Source: Zonotrichia leucophrys gambelii (lineage: Eukaryota; Chordata; Aves; Passeriformes; Passerellidae). Taken from it: 64,000 nt of DNA. The notes beneath the pieces were generated by a model, which worked only from the letters and a program-made list of their open reading frames with translations, was not told where the DNA came from and made no database searches. The position numbers and the translations under genes are program-made. The stretch covers positions 51,555,585-51,619,584 of the forward strand of contig NC_088170.1 in the NCBI RefSeq assembly GCF_028769735.1. The letters are read 5' to 3'. Shown piece by piece: positions 52,308 to 64,000 of the stretch; within the stretch, counting starts at the first letter, position 1, and the number at the start of each line of letters is the position of its first letter.

Positions 52308-52905
52308 TGGAATCACTGAATCATTCATACTGGAAGGAACCTTGACAAGTCACCCAATCCACCTTACTTTTCAAACAGAGACAGTGCTAAATTCAGACAA
52401 GAGATTTAGAACTTTTTTTCAGAAGAGCCTTGAGTTACCCAGATTTTCTGGGCAACCAATACCAAAGTTTATTAAATCTGATAGGGATTTTGTTTTGCTT
52501 CATTTTTATTGGTTTGGTTTGTTTTATCCTAGCTAGGCTCTCAGAACCTCTTCTGTTTCAACTCATGTCCCTCTCTCTGGTTCTTTCACTGGATGCCTGA
52601 GTAGAAATCTTGGCTCTATCTCTTTGGCTACCTACTAGTAGGTATCAGAAGGCTGCTATTCACTGTCCCTGTACAATTTTTACTTCTTCAGACCAAAAAA
52701 AAATCCCTGATTAATTCCCAGTAAGGCAGAATAACATTTCTTAACTTGATCTATTGTAAAGTCCTGCTAGCTCAGGGGCTGCTGGCCACCTTTGCTGCCG
52801 AGGCACTGCTGGCTCCTGCTCATCCTGCTGGCCACAGGCACTCCCAGGTCCTTTTCAGCAGTGGCTCAGGCAGCCTGCCCCAGCCTGGCACCATTGTGAT
52901 TTCAG
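52308..52905 (-). mobile_element. CR1 LINE, 3' part, old copy
   Basis: On the minus strand this follows CR1 from its 3' end inward. The tail is at 52308-52370 (GGAATCACTGAATCATTCATA...GGAAGGAACCTTGACAAGTC), 'TTTTCTGGGCAACC' at about 52445, and a highly diverged middle at 52540-52710. A clear segment at about 52770-52875 (GCACTGCTGGCTCCTGCTCA, CACTCCCAGGTCCTTTTCAG) corresponds to the upstream part of the 3' region. A 16-bp perfect palindrome, TACCTACTAGTAGGTA, lies inside at 52629-52644. The plus-strand frame 52746-53117 overlaps it and is repeat-derived. Divergence suggests a relatively old insertion. Confidence 0.75.
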
Positions 52906-54377
52906 AATTTAGAAATTTGGTTTTATTACTCTTATTATTGTTACCTAACTTTCTCATCTTTATTCCTTGTTTTGCCGAAGTCAAATCAAACAAAGCATTT
53001 ACACTTACACAATTTGTGCATTTCACCTTTAAAACCCTAAGACTGTATTTCTTAAATAATGATTACATTTTTTGTGACTATTGTTCTACCAAGTGCAATA
53101 AAATGTGTGCCTCATAGGAGGAAATGCAGAAAAAAGATTGTTGCTTAAAATAGCAAATTATTGGAGAAAAAATTGCCTCAAAATCTCTTGATGAAATGTT
53201 ATGTCTGTGGTAACATGGATAATGGTAAAATTGGAAATTGGTAAATATGGAAAATATGGAAAATGGTAAAACTCCTATTAACTCTGATGATAGTCGTGAT
53301 TCTACTTCATCCCACCACATAAGGTCTGTGTCAACTCTTTGGCACAGTAAAATATTATCTTGGGAAGCAGCCAGTGGAGAGTTTTCTTCTGCCTAAAGCT
53401 CACAGGGAAGGACTCAATAAGCTAACCTAAACAATGCCCTCACATAATGAGGAGCAGCTGCACCTTGTAAAAAGGTGGCTATACTTCAAAAGCAGCTTTC
53501 CTTAATGCAGAAGTCATGTCCCTGTACCTGTCCTGAGTATGCCATCTGACAACAGCCAGAACTAAAATCTCAAGAGAAGAAGGCTGGAATATTTTCAGTT
53601 TAAAAAAAGAAACCTGACTGGCAGGAAATGACATTAGTTTAAGGTCACAGTTTCCGTATAAAATTTATTTATTTTTGTTGATATAATTGAAGTATTTTTT
53701 AAAATTCTTTATTATTGCAGGCTTTGGACATATGTATTTGTTAATGTAGATTATAGCTTCCACATTAATGCTAAGAAAGGGAAAAATATCAAAGTCAAAA
53801 GAAAATTAAAAAAAAAAAATCAGAGATGATCAAGCTATAAATCAAATATTTGCCTGTGATGTTTTACCAGATAGGAGGCAGAAATGTAACTTCACTTCCC
53901 ATTTGGCATCCATATTTCCTGTTAAACATCTAACCATTTTCACATAACCTCAGAGGTTCATCATCCTTTATGAGTCCTTTTCTCTTTGTCAGCAGTTACC
54001 TGTTATTGCTGCTATAACCTATATAACTAAAGAGACTCTGATGACACAGCTGCTGCAGAAAGAGGTGGCTGCAGTGATTATGTTAATGAGATCACAGATT
54101 TCTTACATAAACATTAAAACTGTTTCACTGCTTCATGTGTCACTTGCTGAATTGATGAAATATCTTGAACAAAATATTAAAATGTTGTTAACTCAGTTGT
54201 TATTTATTTGTATTTCAGCAGCACCTACAAGTCACAAAAAGCTGAGACCTCAGCCAAAAATATCTTGTTTCCCTATAAAAACCTATACAATCAGACAACA
54301 GGACTTTAGTCCTTCTCTCTGTGTGCTCTTCTACCCCTGTACTTCACTCTTATAAAAGCCAGCTGGAATACAGCTTC
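52906..54377. other. AT-rich non-coding sequence
   Basis: I see no gene. A short GGTAAA/GGAAAAT-rich run lies at 53222-53270. The 104-codon frame at 54041-54355 shows no recognised domain. Confidence 0.55.
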
Positions 54378-54868
54378 CAGCTGAGATCCCAGTCCAAAAA
54401 AACCACGTAGACCTGTTGGAATGGGTTCAGAGAAGAGCTAGAACATTATCAAAGGCTAGAGCACTTCTCCTCTGAAGAAAGGTTGAGAGAGTTGGCATTG
54501 TTCATCTTGGAGAAGAAAAGGCTCCAGAGAGAGAATTTTGTGAGCTTTCATTATATAAAGGGAATTATAAAAAAGGCAGAGAAAGACTTTTTACAAGGAC
54601 CTGTAGTGATGGAACAAGGTACAATGGATGTGCTCTGAAGGAGGGTAGATTAAACATAAGGAAGATATTTTTTACAATAACAATGGAGATACCTTGGACA
54701 GGTTGCCCAGACAAGTTGGTCCATCTTTGAAATCATTTAATATGAGGTTTGACAGTTCTGAGAAACCAGCTCTAGTGGAAGGTGTCCCTGTTCATGGCAG
54801 GTGGGTTGGAACTAAATGGACTTTAGGGCCCCTTTCAAACCTAAGAGTTCTATGATTCTATGATGCTG
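54378..54868 (+). mobile_element. CR1 LINE 3' fragment, diverged
   Basis: CR1 order is recognisable with many changes: 'GACCTGTTGGAATGGGTTCA', 'GAGCACTTCTCCTCTGAAGA', 'AAGGTTGAGAGAGTTGGCAT', 'GGACAGGTTGCCCAGACAAG', 'GGCAGGTGGGTTGGAACTAA' and a terminal TTCTATGATTCTATGATGCT that keeps the 8-bp ATTCTATG microsatellite end. Confidence 0.9.
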
Positions 54869-57800
54869 TGAAAGAGAGAGAAGGGACCACAAGGATATAG
54901 AGATATAATGATCTTATGTACCTAAATGCACCATTAACAGACCATCCATAAAATGTTGGAAGACTCTTCACTCGTAAATTTATTATGTAATAGGGAAAAA
55001 ATATTTTTCTCAACAATAAAAAAAAGAAAGATACATTTCAGGATGTAAGGGGGTCAGTTTTCCATAAAGCCTAATTCCTCAGCCCATGAGATATTTACCA
55101 TCTGTTCCATCAATCAAGATGCAGGAGAGATATATAATTAGTTCATACATGTGCTGACTCTGGGACTTAACAATTTCTTTTTTTCATTTTTACAGATAAT
55201 ATCAAATTTTGTGTTAGTTACCTCCCATAGCCAAGGACTTGAGTTGCCTACAAGCCCACAGCACCACTGCAGATATCACATAGGCCTTTGATGTAACTCC
55301 TACTTTAAAGGCTTTCTAGAGTTGGCCACATATAGACATAGTTTGCATATTCTTGAAGTACATCTTTTTTGATGGCAAGAGTTTGTCAGGATTTTTGTCA
55401 CTGACTATAAATAGAAGCTCAATTTGGATAGCTGAAATGTGTCTAAAGCTAGGTGACATGATAGGCATATCTGCCTTTTAGCAAGGGAGTGTAAAAGTTT
55501 TCTATAAGCCCACTGACTTGTTAATATTATTGATATATTCACATTCAAAACACAGACTCAGCCTAAGTTCCTTGGAGGACGACAACAGTTCCAGTAGACT
55601 AAATACTTATCAATCCCACCTGCAGAAAATACTTCCAAACCTTTAGAACTTTTACAGTAATATCCCTCCCAAATAAGCTTTCCAAAAAATGGGCAGGAAG
55701 CCAGGATAGTTCAGCCATAGCCTGTCCTCAGCTAGAAATGTGACTTAGGTAGACAGCACTCATGGTGGGCCTTTTGCATATTTTGAATATGCACACTGTG
55801 ATGTATTTGCAGAGAACATCAGAAACTTATAGAGCAAATGTGACAAGCATGGATAACTAAAGCCAATTTCCATATCCAAAGATCAGCCCAAACAGAGATG
55901 AAAATCTTTATTCTGGCAACTGCTGATTCTTGCACTTCTAAAAGGTTTTAGGCTTACATTATACAATGTGCAAACACAAGCATGTGTACGGACATAGTCT
56001 AGGGGGTGCCATTGCCAGAGCACCTCTTCTAATTGTGACTCTTTTTTACGTGCTATCTGCTCCTAAAGTTTGGCTTTTAAATACTTCAGTCTGCCTCTTC
56101 AAAGGTAAGCTGTGATATTTTCATGGTGTAATATTCTGCCACAAAATTTATGTAGCAGTTTGTGGCACCAGTAGTGAGGATAACATATACATAATGCCCA
56201 GTCTCTAAGTAAATATGGAAAAATGAGAAGAAAAGTAATCACTTGATGTGTTTTCAGACAAAAATATTCTAGTAAAGAAAAAAATAAAACAAAAAAAACC
56301 CCACTATAAATAAACAGAATAAACAAATTAGAAGTTTTGGTTGATTTTTAAATTAGTTTTTTCAAGACTGAATTTATTCAGAAGTATCCTAGGTACTTCT
56401 AAATAAGTAGTTTGAATGTTGAAGAGTATCTGTTCTTCATGGAGTTTTTCTAAAGTTATTTTACCCCACTGTCATTGATCCCCATGGGAATCCTGCCACA
56501 GTATTAGTCAACACTCAGACTAAGTAGTTTAAAGGTTGGCCAGACTGTTCTTTTTTACTCTGTGACTGGCCTGTGACAACATCTTGCTTTATGTATTTAG
56601 TAATTAACTTCTTGGCTACCTTCAGAATTTCAATCATTAGTGAGCCCTGGGCTAGTGAGCCCGCCCAGCACTAACTACTTTTAGGATGCACACTCATTAT
56701 TAAACATTTCAATTAATATAAGTTATAATCGCTAGTTAATTTCCAAAATTCTCTTTGTTTTCCAGAATTGTTGGAATCATCTGATGTAAGTCCACTTGTA
56801 CAATCTCCTCTGGAAACTCTGCTTCTTTCAGCTCAAGTCAAAATCTTTTGCTGGCTGGGTTCCATTTCAGCTCCAGACATGAAACTTGATTTGCCTGTAC
56901 TTTCACTCAAGGACTGTGGTTTGTGTTTTTTCTTCTTTTGACAGAGGACAAGAAAGTTACTTTATCACAAGGATCTTGACTTCAGTAGACCCTAAATCAC
57001 TTTGATATGAAATTCCCTTTTATTTTGGCAATTTTTCAGACCAAAGCACTAACAGTTAGTAACCGTAATTCATTCTGCTGCAGATATAATTTCTATTTTT
57101 ATCTATGCATAAAATTTCATCTTTAATATCTTACATTTTAAAATGAGTGGATTGATAAATTCTTGCTCCTTAGACAATTAAACATGAGTTTGATACATAT
57201 AAAGCTGCCAGCCAAATTGGCCTGCTTTGGAAAATCACATATCACTCTCAATTGCTTAAAACTAGAGTTTTGAGTACTTCCTCCTCTTTGTTCAGGCTTG
57301 CTAATGCCTTCTTTTTTTATCCACATTCATGTACAGAATTTTGTTTTATTGTAGAAACATCCTGTTCATATTCCAGGCATTCTTACTGAGATACGTATAT
57401 ACTCATCTACAATTTATAGACTCAAATCAATGAAGAGTCTGAAGTTATTGAAGCATCATTTCAATTCATATATTTAGAGGTATTGAATACAACATCTGAG
57501 CTTTAAAAATAGTATTTTAAAATAAGTTTCTGCTTACATTTCCTTGTTTCCTTTCTGACACTTAAATTTGATTTGTGGGCCCTGAATGTGCTATTCTACA
57601 ATTTCAGAATCACTATGGGTTTACACGTTTCTATGAGAGAGTTCAAGGTCTTTTCCACTGTTTCCTCCCTCCTACCAGCTCAGTTCTGAGCTATATGAGA
57701 TTTTATTTAGAGGAAACTGAAATACACAGATTTTGTCATTTAGGATCATAAAATTCCTATTTTGTCCAATTTATATAAAGACAGCTGAATTTTCAAAAAG

Positions 57801-60800
57801 TTAAAGCTCCAAAGCGCTCTTTACATCTAGACTACTAACTAGTATGATTAGCAATTTTTCCAGCTGAGACTCTTTCCCTCCCTATTAAATAATTGAACAT
57901 TCAATGGGACTGAGATAGAGAAGCAGAAACTGCAAACCTGATTGTACATCTTGTTGTTTGGTGTTCTCCTTTGGGATACAGAAAAGTCAGGTTACAAGTT
58001 TCTGCTTCAAAATCTAGTTTAATTATTTATACAAAGAGAAATAGGTTCAATTGTATACTGAGAGAAGTTCACACTAGGATATCCAATATCTTGATGATTA
58101 GGATACTCCCATGGGACACTGGAAACCTCACTTTCCATTCCTATGCCAGTGAATACTTAATTATTTATACACAATAAAATTGCTTCAAGACAAACTCACA
58201 AAAGATGATCCAGTGTCGCAAAGATTAGAATACTTATTTGCAATTAAGGCAGACCTGATTTCAAACGTCTCATCAAATTAGAACTCCAAATCAGCAAGCA
58301 GAAATGTTTGGAAACAGATTCTTCTCTCCTAATTCCTTGAACTCTTCACTGCAGAGTAAAATAAAAAGTTTTTGTGGAGCAGAGGATTTTTGAGACAGCT
58401 GAACTGGAACTGGATATTTTTTTCCTGAAGAGGATCCTTTTTTGTGAATATATAATACCAAGTGTTCTTGATACCTGTCTTAGAGTGTTCCCATATCTTG
58501 GCATTCTCATTTTGTGAATAGCTGTTAGCTTTGTGTGAGTCTTACTCGTAGACACTTTGTTTTCCATACTATGCGTAAGAATTCTGGCCTCTAAATTTAG
58601 GACCCAAGGTTGTAGCAGATTGCAGTGTGCCTAAAGGCTAGAAATACTAAAATCCAAAACTTATAAACTTCATTTCTATGTATGGAGAAGTGAAAATATT
58701 TATTTGTACCCAAATTTCTTGTACATCTATATTACAGAAGAAACATCGCTACTTCAAAATGTGTAGTAGCACAGACAAATTCCAGTCAGTCCCCAAAAGA
58801 ACATTTTATTTAAATCTGTTCTTTGTGTAATGATATGGAAATGTTTAGCAACTAAAATTTCCTTTAAAATTGTGTAAAAATAGAAATAGAAAAGCTATGC
58901 TTTTTCTGACCTGTTATGGCTCACTTAATCCTTACAGCCTTTATAATGTGGATTTATTTATATATTATTTGCATATTTATATATTCATCTACATGTATTC
59001 ATTAGCATATAAGGTAAATTGAAGCACCAATAACCAATAAAATAAATTAAAACACTGGAACACTAAACAAAAAAAAATTCTTATTGACTAGTGGTGAAAT
59101 ACATTTCTTTTCTTTAGGGAATATTAACTTCCTAGTGTCAAAGTCATAGTATTCATGAGTCAATAAAAGTCAGGTAATTGTATAGTCCATAAATATGCTT
59201 ATTCCCCTTGAATACTTATATTACTTAAATATAAAGAAGGTCTATAAATTTTTTGTATTATCTAAATGAAACTATTCAATAAGCACTCAGAGTCAAACAG
59301 GAAAAATAGAAACTTTAAGCACTATCAGAGTGAAAAAATTACTTCAATTTCATAGAGAGGACCTTGGATTTTGCTTTACATTACTGCTACAAAAAAAATA
59401 AGTAATTGCACAGAAAACTATTATTCAAAATTATCACTATCAATATCATTGTAAATAGTAAAAGTAATTATAAATATAAAATGTGCATCATAATGTTTTC
59501 TAGTAGGTGTATCTGAAAGTCCTAACTGAAAGAGAAACTGCTTAGAAGAAATTGGCAATTTTAATACCTCCCCTGAGCAATGAAATTCTTTACCCAACAA
59601 CAATAAAATTTGAAATTTATCACCCTGAAACAAAATGTATAATCTACACTGTGAAAGGAAATAATTGTAGTAGTAATAATAGTAATAGTACTAATAATGT
59701 TTCCATCCATAAAACATATTTCCCCTTACAAGTACAGGAAAAAAAATATGTAACATTTGCTTATAGGGTAAAAAGTGCTTTAATATAACATGTTTTTCCC
59801 TTTTACATACCTACTGTGTTGTGTCATAGAAGTGTACAGCTCATTTTTTTCCAATTGGTCTGTGACACCATTTTCAAGCTGCACATATATCTCAGGCTTT
59901 GATCAGCATAGAGGTAAAAAATTAAACTGAAGTATACAAATAACTAAAGATGGATGTGATCCCAATGCTCACTATTATTACATCAATTTTCAAAGAAAGC
60001 TGTGTCAGAACATATTTAGAGCTTTTACTGTGTGACCTCCTCCCCACACAGGAGCTATTCATTTTATTGTCACTTGCCAGGCAAATAGTAATGGAAATAC
60101 CTAAAACACCTCTTTATCCATCTCACCAACATGTGTTCAGAACAGCCAGCAAAGGTTTGTCTGAACTGAAGACATTCAGTATGAAACAGCCTGGAACTAA
60201 TTGATGAAGATGAGGGTAAATATTGGCATATTATGGCATTTTATTAGCAGATCCAGGCAGCCAAGTCTATTGCTTTCTCTGCATTCTTAGAGATGTGAAA
60301 ACAATCCCCTGAAAGCTTGTCAATAGTTCTTTTAAACTTTTGAATAAAGCTTCAATAGATTTAGAATATGGTCAGTAGTCCATACAACCCTTACAAAACA
60401 CCATAATCTTATACAAAGCTTGAAGGGAGGTTTATATCAAGTAGTTTTTAACTATCTAAAACCAGAATGTACTCAGTATTAGTCAAATAAATCACTTTCT
60501 ATCTCCCTTCAGAGTTTCACAAATAGACCTACTAGGGCAAAGCCTTTGTGGTGTCTTTTGTACAGCTCAAGACTGATGTCAATTATTACTGTATGGGAAA
60601 GGCGTTCAATAGGTGACTTCTGCCTTTAAAAAGAGAGAGAGACTACAGTAGATCAAAAAATTTCAAATACCAAATACCATAGTTTCAAATTAAAAACTGC
60701 CACAAACATTGATTTTCCTTAGTTCCTTCTTCCTGCCTTGATCCAATCCCACATCATTCTTAAATGACAAAATTCTTTTTAGTATGTTTCTACCTACTTG

Positions 60801-61847
60801 GTCACCTGTCTCCATGAAAGTCTTGAAACTCTCTGAGATATGAGAGCCCATTGTACCTGACAGATTGTTCCTCCAGAGTTCCTCAGTAAAGCTGAGGCTA
60901 TGGCTTACTTCGGTTGGGGAGTACTATTAAACAGCTGTTGAAAGATGAGCATAGCCACGTGTCTTTCTTGGCAAAAGCAGGTAATAAAATCCTTATGCTC
61001 AGCCAGGTTAGTTGTGCTAAGCATTGTCTCTGCAATCCTGTCAGGCAGCATGGATAACTAAAGAACAAGACCTAATAACAAATCTGGAAGCATAAACAGA
61101 AATTTTCAATCAAAAATATAAAAATCAAAAATATTGATTTTTGTTATGACAGAATATTCTGGGTTGAATATTTTGGAATTGGACAGGTAGTTTATATGGA
61201 ATTACATTTATATGAAACAGTTTGGAAAATGAGCATCACTTGTAAATGACAGCATCCTTCTCTGTTTGTGGCTAATGATGTGAAGCATAGAAGAAAACCA
61301 GTCTTTTACTTTCCCAGGTTAAGGAAATGGCAAATCCTCTTCAATTAAAACTTGCTTAACTCTGTAGTTTGGCAGAGACAGACTACTAATAGTGTTTAAC
61401 AATCCCAATCGTGTTAATTCTTTAAAGTCTCCAATACAAAATGTACTTAACATCTTGAAGTACAGCATATGGGAAGCTATTATTCAATAAGAATTGATGT
61501 CCAATGCCAGTTCAAAGAGTGGCTTGAACTTGAGTTTGAGATTTTGATTTTTTTACTTCGAGGCAACTTTTTTCCATCAGTAAATTGGTGAAGTCATCAA
61601 TTTAAAAAGAAAATGAGAGAGGCAAATGGAAATTAAACTAAGAAAGCTCTGATCTAATAGGTAAAATAAAAAGAAAGAAAGAGAACTTGTAGAGAATTTA
61701 CTAAAACCATTTCCTGTTTTAAATGTTTTCTAAATTAGTGTCCTAAATAATTCCTCTAAAAATTCACATTATGATATATACACACTGAAAGTCACAATAA
61801 TATTGAAATGAAGAATCTTAAGCTCTCTGATTCACTTTATTGTTTAA
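54869..61847. other. AT-rich non-coding sequence (7 kb)
   Basis: No gene, RNA gene or mobile element was recognised. There are minor TAA/GTA-rich runs at about 59667-59700 and A-rich runs near 56275-56300. Frames such as 58346-58567 and 59950-60204 are within chance expectation. Confidence 0.5.
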
Positions 61848-62303
61848 TTATACAGGAAGTTGAAATGGACAAGAGAAATACTAAAGTTAGTGGCTTTTAA
61901 CTTCAATGAATTATTTATTGATTGTGTTATGAAAGTTAAGGAGACATCTTTGTTCCAAGAAAGCCTACACGAAGACATGTCGAAAGATATTTTCAATTGT
62001 AATTTCAGAAAGATTTTGAAATTTATCTCATCATATGAATGTTTAACTATTTCTATTGGTCAATCTCGAGATCAACATACAAAATATCCTTCCTTGTGTC
62101 TGGAGAGAAGTATGATCATCACAGCTGCTACGACTCTTTATGTTCTTTGGGCAATCTTAGCTGGTTTCCTTCACTGTGCTTCAAAAGACCCAATGTTGAA
62201 CCCGTGTAAATATTGCAGATCGATAAGAGAATCCCAACCACAGTTATGTAAGTGCTTAAAAGTTAATTGTTTCACCAGAGCATCATGTATTTTGATAAAG
62301 TAG
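61848..62303 (+). other. Open frame with splice-like borders; possible exon or pseudogene, unproven
   Basis: The frame is open from 61848 to a TAG at 62301-62303, with its first in-frame ATG at 61929. Just upstream, a T-rich stretch ends in ATACAG (AG at 61854-61855), resembling a 3' splice site. GTAAGT at 62248-62253 resembles a 5' splice site. Together they would define an exon of 61856-62247 (392 bp) that stays open in this frame. The predicted peptide has one strong hydrophobic segment (coded around 62111-62180) followed by PMLNPCKY, which includes an NPxxY pattern as in helix 7 of rhodopsin-type receptors. The rest does not look like such a receptor. A frame of this length in 64 kb of AT-rich DNA is only mildly unexpected. 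I do not recognise the protein. Confidence 0.2.
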
Positions 62304-64000
62304 AAGTTGGGCATTTTTTAGGTGTGAGGGTAATTACTCCTAAGTAAGACTGGCAGAATTCACCCAAAAGATCTCCTGAGACAGCTTTGCAAATGAGACA
62401 TGATGATATTGCATCCACCTTGCAGATGGCTGTGGTGTGAAGTGCTAAACCAATGTCTAGCAAGGTTAGGAGTAGACTGTGTATCACACAGCATTTTATA
62501 TTGCTGAATACCTGTACTATTAGACACCAGCTTAAAACTCCTTATAGAATCAGTGAAGACAAAGAGACTAGGTAATGCCATCTACTTTGTGCATTTAATT
62601 TAGGGTATAAACTACCTTGTAAAGATTCTTTACTCTCCAGCAACCACAGACAAATATTCCACAACTAGATTAGATGGGATACTTACTATTCAGCAGATAA
62701 AAATTTTTCATGATCTCTATGATAGAGTTTTTAAGTTCTTCTTTGATGCAGCCACCAAAATGTAGTAGTGGTTTGGCCATTGATATATTTATATTTACTA
62801 ACTGAATATTGAAAGCAAAATTGTTTAACACTTAGGATGAAATTAGATTGAAACTATGCAATTGTGTTTTATTTGATAATTCATCTCACATATCAGTAAC
62901 ATTTTGATTTAATCATATTATATAGCTCTATATAAGATAAATTTCTGTGACTTATTTTCTTGTCCCAATCATTTAAGAACCACTGTGAAGAAGAATATTG
63001 AACTATAAAAATACATTTTTGTAGGTGTGTTTTCTGTGTCAGATGAAAGCTTTTGGCATGTCTCATGTGTCCAGTATAAGTGTTACCTCTCAGTGTGAGA
63101 ACTGAATCAAAATCAGCAGGAAATAGAAAACTTGCAATAAGAAAAGCTGTCAGGAACAAAGCAAACCAATAACAATTGACCAGTAGCTAATGAAAATGGA
63201 TGGAAAAAAGGAAAAGAAAGAATTGAAAAAAGAAGATTGCTCATACTAAGGATAAATAATGAAGTAGCACTGTTTATCTTCATTTGGCTACCTATCTTAA
63301 AGGATAAACCCCCAGTGCTGACGCTGTAAAGAAAGAGAAAATGTGCACCCTTTCTAAAAGGGTTCTTGGTCTGTATGCAACATTGCCTCCTGCTGCAGAA
63401 TCTTCTACTGTCTCTCTTCTTTTTCTACATTAAAAGTTATTTTTTCCGTATGTATTACAGACACCTTATAAAAAATCCAAAAAAATCCAAAAAACCCAAA
63501 CTGCAAACTAAATAGCTGAGCAAACAGGAAGATTTTTTGGGTTTGTTTTTTATTTTGCAGTTTGAAAAAAAAAATAAAGGTAGTTCAGCTCACAGACAAT
63601 TTTGTAAATTTCCTTTTATCTATTTCATTTTTAAAATTTTTCACCTTTCTTATCATTCTAAAGCTTTTTATGATTATAATAAAGTAAAAATATGTTTTCT
63701 TTGTCTTTTAAACTGAGCATACTCTTCCAAACATGTCATTTAGCACTTCTTCAGTTATTTTGGGTGCCAAGACCCACAGGAAAATCTGCAATTTTGCTTT
63801 TCCTTGCTTTATAATTTTATGGCTGCAAAAGATAAGTAGAAAAGGTAAACAATTGAATCACATACTTTTATAATCCACCAGCTGCTATAGAATTCCTGCA
63901 GCACCTTTCTGTTATTGCTATGCTCTTACTATTTTTTCCTGATTTTAAATGACAATCTGCGATCACAAAAATTAAGGCATAAACAACATTTGAAATACGT
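62304..64000. other. AT-rich non-coding sequence
   Basis: No gene or recognised repeat was seen. Short overlapping frames on the minus strand (62272-62581, 62893-63159) have no domain. A low-complexity TCCAAAAAA run lies at 63474-63500, with T-rich and A-rich stretches following at 63533-63580. Confidence 0.5.

Noticed and set aside
52629..52644. 16-bp perfect palindrome TACCTACTAGTAGGTA
   Set aside because: It lies in the decayed middle of a CR1 copy and probably arose by drift in a repeat. I saw no independent sign of function.
52746..53117. 123-codon plus-strand frame beginning with an Ala/Leu-rich segment
   Set aside because: Its first half is antisense to a CR1 fragment (52770-52875), and the rest is AT-rich unique DNA.
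62199..62213. NPxxY pattern suggesting a G-protein-coupled receptor
   Set aside because: Only one hydrophobic segment precedes it, charged residues sit where helix 7 should be hydrophobic, and no other receptor motif is present. It is kept only as a weak note in the exon finding.

Overview
The window looks like nuclear DNA from a bird, probably a songbird. It is AT-rich and I find no convincing protein-coding gene, rRNA or tRNA. The bird assignment rests on repeats I recognise. There are eight 5'-truncated CR1 LINE copies whose 3' ends have the typical 'ggtcccttccaa...ctatgattctatg' form. There are three solo LTRs of avian endogenous retroviruses, and one further GC-richer dispersed repeat that I recall from bird genomes. 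The window is best read as a gene desert or the inside of a very long intron.

Layout. 1-2079 is AT-rich, with one MARE-like TGAGTCAGC. 2086-2703 is a solo LTR, plus strand, with a perfect 6-bp target-site duplication (TSD). 2710-5970 is AT-rich with a recent 36-bp tandem duplication. 5975-6530 (perhaps to 6800) is a GC-richer avian dispersed repeat. 10203-10551 is a second solo LTR, minus strand, with a perfect 6-bp TSD and an alpharetrovirus-like promoter/poly(A) layout. 16234-16829 is an ERVL-type LTR on the minus strand. It is followed by an unexplained, more GC-rich stretch (about 17030-18180) that ends in a palindrome forming a perfect ER6 nuclear-receptor site. CR1 fragments lie at about 24321-24390 (-), 28690-29483 (+), 31071-31350 (-), 33138-33204 (+), 40685-41214 (+), 48715-49135 (+), 52308-52905 (-) and 54378-54868 (+). 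Simple repeats include TG (22472-22504), GATATA (22861-22931) and a very long GAAA/homopurine tract (35785-36080). Two GC-richer islands (about 25500-25800 and 51226-51520) share a short similar core in opposite orientation and may be one old repeat family.

The most interesting unique sequence is about 37230-38180. It has five exact TGA(C/G)TCA sites in 850 bp, CpGs, a CCTAATTAGG homeodomain palindrome and a doubled AGCTTAATG, so it is a candidate enhancer. Several perfect short inverted repeats (11100, 18128, 40288, 44810) are longer than chance predicts. One open frame at 61848-62303 is bounded by splice-like signals and is the only non-repeat candidate exon.

No genes here work together as a system, and I saw no evidence of a new multi-gene system. 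The claims about repeat families come from recognition by eye and were not checked against a repeat library.
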